Shown: positions 1 through 4,843 of the stretch, piece after piece
Position numbering within the stretch: the first letter of the stretch is position 1
Layout: the number at the start of each line of letters is the position of its first letter
Assembly: GCA_003243865.1 (NCBI GenBank)
Contig: QHBQ01000521.1
Coordinates: 1 to 5,454, forward strand
DNA length: 5,454 nt
Direction of reading: 5' to 3'
Source: Candidatus Chloroheliales bacterium
GTDB lineage: Bacteria > Chloroflexota > Chloroflexia > QHBQ01
Made by a program: the position numbers and the translations under genes
Notes under the pieces: model-generated
Seen by the model: the letters and a program-made list of their open reading frames with translations, nothing else
What the model was told of the DNA's origin: nothing
The model's database searches: none

Positions 1-1071
1 GCGACCACCCCTACGCCGCTTACTGCGACCGGCGCGGCCACTGGCACCACCGCTGTCGTTCCCGCCGCGCTGCCGACAGCCCGGAATCAGACTGCCGCTA
101 CCCCCAGTGCGAACCCCAACCTGCCCGCCAACCAGCTAACCGCAGCGCTGCCCGCTGGCCCTAGCGATGTCGCCCCCGCCACTGACCTCACCACCGGCCC
201 GCTTACCCCGGCGGCGCCGACCCCGCAGGCAGCGGTCAACTTCAGCGGCCAGGACAAGGCCCCGCTCGGCTCCTGGCCGGTCACGATTGCACTGGTCCTC
301 ATCGTCCTGCTCGTGGCCTGGGGCGCGTACCAGTTCCTACGCAAGCCAGCAGTGCTGCCAGCGGACATGGAATCCGATACGCTGGTCAAGGTTACGCCGC
401 CGGTTGAGCCGAAGGCGGTCGCGCCGCTCACCAACGAGGCGGCCACCACCAGCGTGGTTGATACCACCAAGCCGGAGGCCGAAGCAATCGCCACCGGCAC
501 CGCCGCTGCCGCCGCTGCCGCCGCTGCCACTGCGCCTGCTACTCCCGAGAGCGTCACTTGCTCGAACTGTGGCACGATCAACCCGTGGGACGAACTGCAC
601 TGCACCAACTGCGGCGCAGCGCTTGATGCCGACAAGCAGCAGGCGCTGGCCGAGGGTGTTACAGTGGCTGCCGCTGCCCCCGCCGTTGTTAACGAGGCGG
701 CTGCCCCCAGCGTCACTGTCGCCCCGCTGGTCGCCCAGCCACTCGACCTGCCCGACGAGCAGTTGCCCTACCTGGAAACCCTCAGCCGCGCTGACGAGCA
801 GCTTGAATACGTCCTTGACCGCACCTACATCACCATTGGCCGCGCCCGCACCAACGACATCGTGATTGACAACTCGTTCGTCGGCTGGGAGACGGTTTCG
901 CCCTATCACGCCGAGTTGCGCTATCAGAACGGCCAGTTCGTGTTGGTGGACAAGCAATCGGACAACGGCAGCTTCGTCAACCGCGTGCGCACCGGCAGCA
1001 ATGTGCTTGAGGATGGGGTATCCCTCTCTTTTGGCAAGGTCGAGTTCATCTACCGCCAGCCCGCCCAGTAG
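1..1071 (+). CDS. Membrane-anchored zinc-ribbon/FHA-domain protein (5' end outside window)
   Basis: The frame is open from base 1 to a TAG at 1069-1071, so at least 356 residues are present and the start lies upstream. A GTG at 313 falls inside the membrane helix and is not a credible start. In order: a Pro/Thr/Ala-rich low-complexity segment (1-270); one hydrophobic helix (about 274-336) followed by Arg-Lys, which by the positive-inside rule places the C-terminus in the cytoplasm; an Ala/Thr/Glu-rich linker; a zinc ribbon with two C-x2-C pairs (Cys codons 559, 568, 601, 610); a second linker; and an FHA domain (about 808-1062). The FHA hallmarks are visible: Gly-Arg (838, 841), SPYH (898-909) and the Asn-Gly pair (964-969) in DNGSFVN. 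FHA domains bind phosphothreonine peptides, so this is probably a membrane-tethered reader of Ser/Thr phosphorylation. The adjacent PP2C gene supports that. The missing N-terminal part is probably extracytoplasmic; its nature cannot be seen. Confidence 0.87.
   Translation, partial: ATTPTPLTATGAATGTTAVVPAALPTARNQTAATPSANPNLPANQLTAALPAGPSDVAPATDLTTGPLTPAAPTPQAAVNFSGQDKAPLGSWPVTIALVLIVLLVAWGAYQFLRKPAVLPADMESDTLVKVTPPVEPKAVAPLTNEAATTSVVDTTKPEAEAIATGTAAAAAAAAATAPATPESVTCSNCGTINPWDELHCTNCGAALDADKQQALAEGVTVAAAAPAVVNEAAAPSVTVAPLVAQPLDLPDEQLPYLETLSRADEQLEYVLDRTYITIGRARTNDIVIDNSFVGWETVSPYHAELRYQNGQFVLVDKQSDNGSFVNRVRTGSNVLEDGVSLSFGKVEFIYRQPAQ
502..528 (+). repeat. Three perfect tandem copies of a 9-base unit coding poly-Ala
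   Basis: GCCGCTGCC occurs three times back to back, in phase with the reading frame, and codes for nine alanines in the linker between the membrane helix and the zinc ribbon. Copy-number change by slippage would keep the frame and only change linker length. Confidence 0.85.
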
Positions 1072-1103
1072 TGCTGGGCGCTGAGTGCTGAATAACAGCA
1101 AAA

Positions 1104-1140
1104 AGCCCTCTTCCACAAGGGCGAGGGCTGCGGTGAGGGG
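1104..1140 (+). repeat. Palindromic intergenic repeat, copy 1
   Basis: In the 74-base gap between the FHA and phosphatase genes, AGCCCTC (1104-1110) pairs perfectly with GAGGGCT (1123-1129) as a 7-bp stem with a 12-base loop. A second, overlapping 5-bp pairing (1105-1109 with 1118-1122) is possible. A G-rich tail GGTGAGGGG (1132-1140) follows. The order CCCTC, C/A-rich centre, GGGCGAGGG, CTG, then G-rich tail matches the palindromes at 3525-3559, with small gaps. This looks like one dispersed REP-like family. No run of T follows on either side, so it is not a standard intrinsic terminator. Confidence 0.6.
1135..1140 (+). promoter_or_regulatory. Ribosome binding site of the phosphatase gene, inside the repeat tail
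   Basis: GAGGGG lies five bases upstream of the ATG at 1146 and is the only Shine-Dalgarno-like sequence there, which supports that start. It is also the tail of the palindromic repeat at 1104-1140. The upstream stem could therefore affect access of ribosomes to it. Confidence 0.6.
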
Positions 1141-1145
1141 TAATT

Positions 1146-3074
1146 ATGGCTGATGATGAGCGGGTTGCAATTGCCGAGCAGGATAGCGCTGCTGAACAGC
1201 CAGCGTTGCAGAATGACGCTAGCGAAGAGGCTAGCGCATCAGCAGCGCCGTCTGTTGCCTCGGCCAACGGCCATCAGGCGGACGAGCTACCCCCCACTTC
1301 CGACCGGCCCACCCCTGCGGCAGACCAAGCGTTTGCTGCGCTCGATCAGCCCGCCCCAGCGGAGGATATGACCTGGGAAGCTGCCGCCGACGCGATCAGC
1401 ATTGCCAACACCGATGGCACTGCGCCGCTCGATGTCCGCGGCCCAGAGCCGGTGCCGGAGGGGATGGAGTGGGACGAAGCGCCAACCGTCGTCATCGCCC
1501 CGTCTGAGCCGACCCCGATGCAGCCGCTGCCGCTCGGCGCGGTGCTGGCTGATAAATATGTGCTGCGCGGCACGCTCAGTCACGATCAGGAGCAGAACAT
1601 TTACCGTGCCGCGAGCATCGCGGACGACGAACTCTACACTATCGTCGAGAGTACGCAGCAGGACGCGCGCGGCAACCAGCAGGTGACTGGCGAGGGCCTC
1701 AGCCACCCCCACCTAATGCCGGTGATTGACCTCTTCACCTATCAGCCCTATGGTGATACCCCCCGCTACTACGCCGTCTCCATTGCCGCCGAGGTCAGCT
1801 TGCTACTCAGCGACCTTGACGTTGCTTTGCCCATCGAGCAAGCCCTGGCCTGGGCCAACGAGCTAGCCGAAGCCCTTAACTACCTGCACGAACAGGGGGT
1901 CTACAGCCCACGGCTGACCCCCGACAACATCCTGGTTGAGAACGGCCACGCCCTAATTGGCGGCCTCAGCGCCGTACAGATGGCGGCCGACGGCGAGGGT
2001 GAACAGGAGACCCTCCGTCGCCATGATGTGGCCCAGTTGGCTCAAATCATTGCTTATGCGATGAGCGGCAGCCGCAACGTCGACCCCGCCACTTTGCCGC
2101 TGCTGCGTGGGGCTGACGATCAGCCGTTGCCCGACCCCATCCAACTAGCGCTCGGCACTGCCCTCGCTGGCGAGCAAGGCAGCGCCCGCGCCTTCTACGC
2201 CGATCTGTTCGCCGCCTGGCGGGCGGCGGTTGCTGCCCCGACTGACCAGTTGCTGCACAGCGGCAAGCTGTCGCACATCGGGATGCTGCGCCGCAACAAT
2301 CAGGATAGCCTGGCGGCAATGGAGTGCGTGATGATGGTCCAGTCGCTCAGTGGCGCCTGCGGCGTTTACGTCGTGGCCGATGGCATGGGCGGACATAAGG
2401 CGGGTGAGGTTGCCAGCGCAATTGCGGTCAACGCCGTAATCGCCAGCCTGCTTGGCAGCACGATTGCGCCACTCTATAGCGAGGAAAGCGCCAATCAGGT
2501 CATTGTCGAGCAGACGATGCGCGAACGCATCATCGCCGCAATTCAGGAGGCCAATCAGCAGGTGAACGCGATGCGGTTGCGCGAGGGCAACGATATGGGT
2601 ACCACCGTCGTCGCCGCACTGGTAATAGATGGTCGCCTCTACATCGGCAACGTGGGTGACAGTCGTGCCTATCACTATCGTCCTGCCGTTGACCTGCGCC
2701 AGCTAACCGCCGACCACTCGCTGGTTGCCCGCCTGGTCGAACTCGGCGAACTCAACGACGCAGAGGCGGCAGCGCACCCCCATCGCCACGTCATCTTCCG
2801 CTCACTCGGCGAAAAGCCACGAGTCGAGGTTGACACCTTCATCGAGCCCCTCCAGGCAGGCGATCGCGTGCTGCTCTGCTCTGATGGCCTCAGCGGGATG
2901 GTCTCCAACGCCGATATGGCCACCGTGCTTGCCAGCGAACCCGACCCCCAGGCGGCAGCGCAACGCCTGGTCGAACTCGCCAACGCGCACGGCGGGGTAG
3001 ACAATATCTCGGTCATCGTGGTCAACGTCGAACAGGCAGTGATGAACAAGCCAGTGATGGACTTGCCGGAGTAA
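1146..3074 (+). CDS. Pseudokinase-PP2C fusion: Ser/Thr protein phosphatase with degenerate kinase domain
   Basis: 642 residues, no membrane helix, probably cytoplasmic. Residues 1-128 are an acidic, Ala/Pro-rich disordered tail. Residues about 130-360 follow a Ser/Thr kinase fold: DKYVLRG start, LSHPHLMPVIDLF (185-197) like the alphaC-beta4 region, an alphaE-like helix ending NYLHEQGV, LTPDNILV (257-264) matching LKPENILV, and RHDVAQLAQIIAYAMSG (292-308) like helix F. The catalytic residues are gone: no Gly-rich loop, Val167 where the beta3 Lys is expected, Arg256 and Thr258 for the HRD Asp and following Lys, and Gly-Gly-Leu (272-274) for DFG. Residues about 371-634 are a complete-looking PP2C domain: RRNNQD (382-387), DGMGGH (412-417), GDSR (504-507), SDGL (Asp580) and DN (Asp619-Asn620), so the metal-binding Asp residues are present. 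PP2C enzymes use Mn2+/Mg2+ to dephosphorylate Ser/Thr phosphoproteins. I infer that the pseudokinase binds substrates or regulates the phosphatase. Likely partners are the adjacent FHA protein and an unseen kinase. Confidence 0.92.
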   Translation: MADDERVAIAEQDSAAEQPALQNDASEEASASAAPSVASANGHQADELPPTSDRPTPAADQAFAALDQPAPAEDMTWEAAADAISIANTDGTAPLDVRGPEPVPEGMEWDEAPTVVIAPSEPTPMQPLPLGAVLADKYVLRGTLSHDQEQNIYRAASIADDELYTIVESTQQDARGNQQVTGEGLSHPHLMPVIDLFTYQPYGDTPRYYAVSIAAEVSLLLSDLDVALPIEQALAWANELAEALNYLHEQGVYSPRLTPDNILVENGHALIGGLSAVQMAADGEGEQETLRRHDVAQLAQIIAYAMSGSRNVDPATLPLLRGADDQPLPDPIQLALGTALAGEQGSARAFYADLFAAWRAAVAAPTDQLLHSGKLSHIGMLRRNNQDSLAAMECVMMVQSLSGACGVYVVADGMGGHKAGEVASAIAVNAVIASLLGSTIAPLYSEESANQVIVEQTMRERIIAAIQEANQQVNAMRLREGNDMGTTVVAALVIDGRLYIGNVGDSRAYHYRPAVDLRQLTADHSLVARLVELGELNDAEAAAHPHRHVIFRSLGEKPRVEVDTFIEPLQAGDRVLLCSDGLSGMVSNADMATVLASEPDPQAAAQRLVELANAHGGVDNISVIVVNVEQAVMNKPVMDLPE

Positions 3075-3086
3075 TTTAGCCCTCAA

Positions 3087-3092
3087 AAGGAG
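3087..3092 (+). promoter_or_regulatory. Strong ribosome binding site for the four-helix membrane protein
   Basis: AAGGAG lies seven bases before the ATG at 3100, in a purine-rich stretch. It is the best Shine-Dalgarno match in the window and fixes the start of the small downstream gene. The 25-base gap to the phosphatase stop holds no recognisable promoter, so translation is probably from a shared mRNA. Confidence 0.8.
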
Positions 3093-3099
3093 AAAAAAG

Positions 3100-3492
3100 A
3101 TGCGTAGTCTTTCATCAACCCTTAGCGTGAACGGCCTCTGGTATGTGCTGGTTGGACTGTTCCTGATGTTCGTTCCCAACATATTTGCCGCCCCGCTCGG
3201 CCTTACCCAGCCGCCTCTCAACTTCTACAACGCGCTGGGCGCAGCCGGTATGATCGGCCTGGGCGTCGCTGCCGCTGGCCTCGCCCGCAACTTCACCCCT
3301 GCGGGTGTCGGCGGCGTCATCCTCGCCAACTTCATCGTCCTCATCACCATGCTCTACTGGTTGTTGTTGGTAAAGAACACTGGCGCGACCAGCACCGGCA
3401 ACATAGTGCTGTGGATTGCCTTCGCCCTGCTCCTAATCATCACCCTGGCCGAAATCGCCTTCCTCAACAACCGCCGCTGGCGCAGCCGCTAA
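3100..3492 (+). CDS. Small four-helix membrane protein of unknown function
   Basis: 130 residues, start set by AAGGAG at 3087-3092. I do not recognise the family. Four hydrophobic helices are visible at about residues 12-30, 44-62, 69-91 and 101-122. Helix 2 is rich in Gly/Ala, as in tightly packed helices, and a Pro-containing loop with a short amphipathic stretch joins helices 1 and 2. The N-terminus is short. The C-terminus is strongly basic (NNRRWRSR), and with an even helix count both ends should lie in the cytoplasm. There is no cleavable signal peptide and no conserved Cys, His or acidic cluster in the helices that would suggest catalysis or metal binding. It begins 25 bases after the phosphatase gene on the same strand, so it is probably co-transcribed, but nothing in the protein itself links it to phospho-signalling. 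Confidence 0.8.
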   Translation: MRSLSSTLSVNGLWYVLVGLFLMFVPNIFAAPLGLTQPPLNFYNALGAAGMIGLGVAAAGLARNFTPAGVGGVILANFIVLITMLYWLLLVKNTGATSTGNIVLWIAFALLLIITLAEIAFLNNRRWRSR

Positions 3493-3524
3493 CGCTGCTA
3501 ACTCATATCCGCCAAAGGGGCAAA

Positions 3525-3559
3525 ACCCCTCCCCCAAAGGGGGAGGCTGGGTGGGGGAG
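3525..3559 (+). repeat. Palindromic intergenic repeat, copy 2 (direct)
   Basis: CCTCCCCC (3528-3535) and GGGGGAGG (3539-3546) form a perfect 8-bp stem around the loop AAA. The tail CTGGGTGGGGGAG follows. A weaker alternative pairs GGGG (3517-3520) with CCCC (3526-3529). The unit has the same layout as the copy at 1104-1140. Confidence 0.7.
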
Positions 3560-3575
3560 CAACTCGCGCGACACG

Positions 3576-3609
3576 CACCCACCCCTAGCCCCTCCCGATG
3601 GGAGAGGGG
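3576..3609 (-). repeat. Palindromic intergenic repeat, copy 3 (inverted)
   Basis: Read on the minus strand this has the same layout as the unit at 3525-3559: a C-rich arm, a GAT-type loop, a G-rich arm, then CTAGGGGTGGG. The hairpin pairs 3594-3596 with 3600-3602 and 3589-3593 with 3605-3609, with a two-base bulge at 3603-3604. Together with the direct copy at 3525-3559 it makes a head-to-head pair around a spacer of about 16 bases, so the whole stretch could form a larger cruciform. Confidence 0.65.
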
Positions 3610-3611
3610 AT

Positions 3612-3647
3612 AAACGCCTCCCTCATTGGGGGAGACGGGAAGAGGGT
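3612..3647 (-). repeat. Palindromic intergenic repeat, copy 4 (inverted, divergent)
   Basis: On the minus strand, CTCCCCCAATGAGGGAGG resembles the hairpin core of the copy at 3525-3559, and CTCCC (3618-3622) can pair with GGGAG (3630-3634). It lacks the G-rich tail of the other copies, so its membership in the family is less certain. It ends just before the stop codon of the exchanger gene. Confidence 0.45.
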
Positions 3648-3656
3648 TCGAGCTTT

Positions 3657-4727
3657 TTACGGTCGGGAGATCGCAATCAGCCCCACCGTCCCCAGCACGT
3701 AGAGGACGACTACCACGAACGAGTCCACCCCCATGCCCAGGATAGCGTTCCGCTTGGGGCGGAACACCAACCCCCAGATGTAGACGGTGGTTAGCAGAAT
3801 GCCCAGCCCGGCCTCGTAGATGTCCACGCTGGTTGCCTGCGGCAGCGCCGACTGCCCCGACAGCACGCTCGCCACGATGAACAGCACCGGCAGGAAGGCG
3901 TTGCCGCCGAAGATGTCGCTGAAAGCTAGCTGATAATCGCCCAGCTTCACTGCCGCGAGGCCGGTGGAGAGTTCCGGCAGGGCGGTGGCCGCCGCCAGGA
4001 AGGTCGCACCGAACAACACCCCGCTCAAACCCCAATCGGTGGCGATCGCCTCACCGCTCTGCTCCAGCACCACCCCCGCCGCCAGCGTCACCACTGAGGC
4101 TAGGGCGAAGACAACCACTGTGCGCGTTGTACTGTGGCCTTTGTCTTTCGCCTGCTTCACCTTCTCCGCCTGGGCTACTCCGCGCCCCTTCTGTGCGCCC
4201 GGCGCTACACCCTTCTCCTGCCAGGGCAGGTCGGTGCGGGCCTTGCCCAGCAGCCATAGACCAATCCCCCAGAATATCACGATCAGCAAATCGCCCGGCC
4301 CGACGCCTGCCACCGATACCGCCCCTGATAGCATACTCGCCATGATCGCCACTATCAGTACCCCGATGACCAGGCCGCCCTCCAGCACCAGCACCAGCGA
4401 GGCTGCGAACCAGGTCAACGGCGGCTGGCCGTGTAGCCCAACTGCGTCGAGCAAGGCCAGCACCACCGTCTGGATAGCAATGCCGCCCAGGATGTTGCCG
4501 ATGGCGATGTCAAGCTGATGGCTGAGGCCCGCGCTGACGGTAATCGCGATCTCCGGCAGGTTGGTGGCAATCGCCAGCAGGATCAACCCGCCCAGCGCCT
4601 CGCCCAACCCGAACCGCTCGGACAGCAGATCGCTGGTGTCCGACAAAGCAATGCCCGCCACCCACACGGCAGCCGCAGCGGCAAGGAAAATTATGATTAG
4701 AACCAGCAACGACATTCCGCTGAACAT
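3657..4727 (-). CDS. Cation/Ca2+ exchanger-family membrane antiporter (CaCA superfamily)
   Basis: 356 residues from the ATG at 4725-4727; TAA at 3657-3659. About ten hydrophobic helices fall into two five-helix halves joined by a Lys/Gln-rich cytoplasmic loop (about residues 162-202), the usual plan of bacterial sodium/calcium exchangers. Each half holds an alpha-repeat: ATNLPE (54-59) followed by AIGNILGG (75-82), and ATALPEL (247-253) followed by SDIFGGN (270-276). The Glu residues at 59 and 252 match the ion-binding glutamates of the family. Related proteins swap Na+ or H+ for Ca2+ across the inner membrane. Some binding-site positions differ from the common GTSxPE and GSN patterns, so the ion is uncertain. 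A frame extension to a TTG at 4802 is unlikely: it would add a hydrophilic Arg/Lys-rich stretch and run through both promoters. The gene converges on the four-helix protein gene and diverges from the hydrolase gene. Confidence 0.88.
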   Translation of the reverse strand: MFSGMSLLVLIIIFLAAAAAVWVAGIALSDTSDLLSERFGLGEALGGLILLAIATNLPEIAITVSAGLSHQLDIAIGNILGGIAIQTVVLALLDAVGLHGQPPLTWFAASLVLVLEGGLVIGVLIVAIMASMLSGAVSVAGVGPGDLLIVIFWGIGLWLLGKARTDLPWQEKGVAPGAQKGRGVAQAEKVKQAKDKGHSTTRTVVVFALASVVTLAAGVVLEQSGEAIATDWGLSGVLFGATFLAAATALPELSTGLAAVKLGDYQLAFSDIFGGNAFLPVLFIVASVLSGQSALPQATSVDIYEAGLGILLTTVYIWGLVFRPKRNAILGMGVDSFVVVVLYVLGTVGLIAISRP

Positions 4728-4733
4728 GGCTAC

Positions 4734-4739
4734 ATTATA
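4734..4739 (-). promoter_or_regulatory. -10 box of the exchanger gene
   Basis: The minus strand reads TATAAT, a perfect -10 hexamer, then six bases and the ATG at 4727. Transcription would be expected to begin at or within a base or two of that ATG, giving an mRNA with almost no leader. No good -35 hexamer is seen at 16-18 bases upstream, and no Shine-Dalgarno sequence precedes the ATG. Confidence 0.6.
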
Positions 4740-4774
4740 CACCAGATGAGGGATGCCGGGTTGCGCCGCTTTCC

Positions 4775-4803
4775 TTGTCACCCGCCTCGAAAACGGGTAC
4801 AAT
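4775..4803 (+). promoter_or_regulatory. Sigma70-type promoter of the glycoside hydrolase gene
   Basis: TTGTCA (4775-4780) and TACAAT (4798-4803) each match the consensus at five of six positions and are separated by exactly 17 bases. The expected start of transcription is near 4810, which leaves a leader of about 34 bases before the ATG at 4844. Confidence 0.65.
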
Positions 4804-4830
4804 AGAGCATAACCAACTGCCTTCGTGCCT

Positions 4831-4838
4831 GGAAAGAG
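4831..4838 (+). promoter_or_regulatory. Ribosome binding site of the glycoside hydrolase gene
   Basis: The purine run GGAAAGAG ends five bases before the ATG at 4844. It is a moderate Shine-Dalgarno match, and it agrees with the signal peptide that begins at this ATG. Confidence 0.5.
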
Positions 4839-4843
4839 ACTTT

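Noticed and set aside
167..865. Plus-strand open frame of 232 residues overlapping the FHA gene
   Set aside because: Its product is a Pro/Arg/Ser-rich string typical of a shifted frame of Ala/Thr-rich coding sequence.
1086..1100. Small perfect hairpin TGCTG-AATAA-CAGCA as a terminator after the FHA gene
   Set aside because: The stem is only five A/T-containing base pairs and is followed by A residues rather than T on the plus strand, so it does not fit an intrinsic terminator.
337..1116. Long minus-strand open frame (259 residues) opposite the FHA gene
   Set aside because: It mirrors the plus-strand gene, has a Gly/Arg/Val-rich composition with no recognisable domain, and arises from lack of stops in GC-rich DNA. 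The plus-strand frame shows clear zinc-ribbon and FHA motifs.
3525..3647. CRISPR array or RNA gene in the repeat-rich gap
   Set aside because: The repeats are unequal, partly inverted and not separated by regular unique spacers, and no tRNA- or rRNA-like pattern is seen.
3528..3658. Intrinsic terminators in the palindrome cluster between the convergent genes
   Set aside because: The stems are strong but none is directly followed by a T run on the relevant strand; the TTTTT at 3654-3658 lies about 20 bases beyond the last hairpin. They may still slow or end transcription, but that cannot be claimed from sequence.
3411..4035. Open frames on both strands running across the palindrome cluster (3411-3794 plus, 3433-4035 minus)
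   Set aside because: They are out of frame with the clearly supported membrane genes on each side and have no domain or convincing start signal.
4728..4802. TTG at 4802 as start of the exchanger, adding 25 residues
   Set aside because: The extension is hydrophilic and basic, crosses the TATAAT of its own gene and overlaps the hydrolase promoter. The ATG at 4727 starts directly before the first membrane helix.
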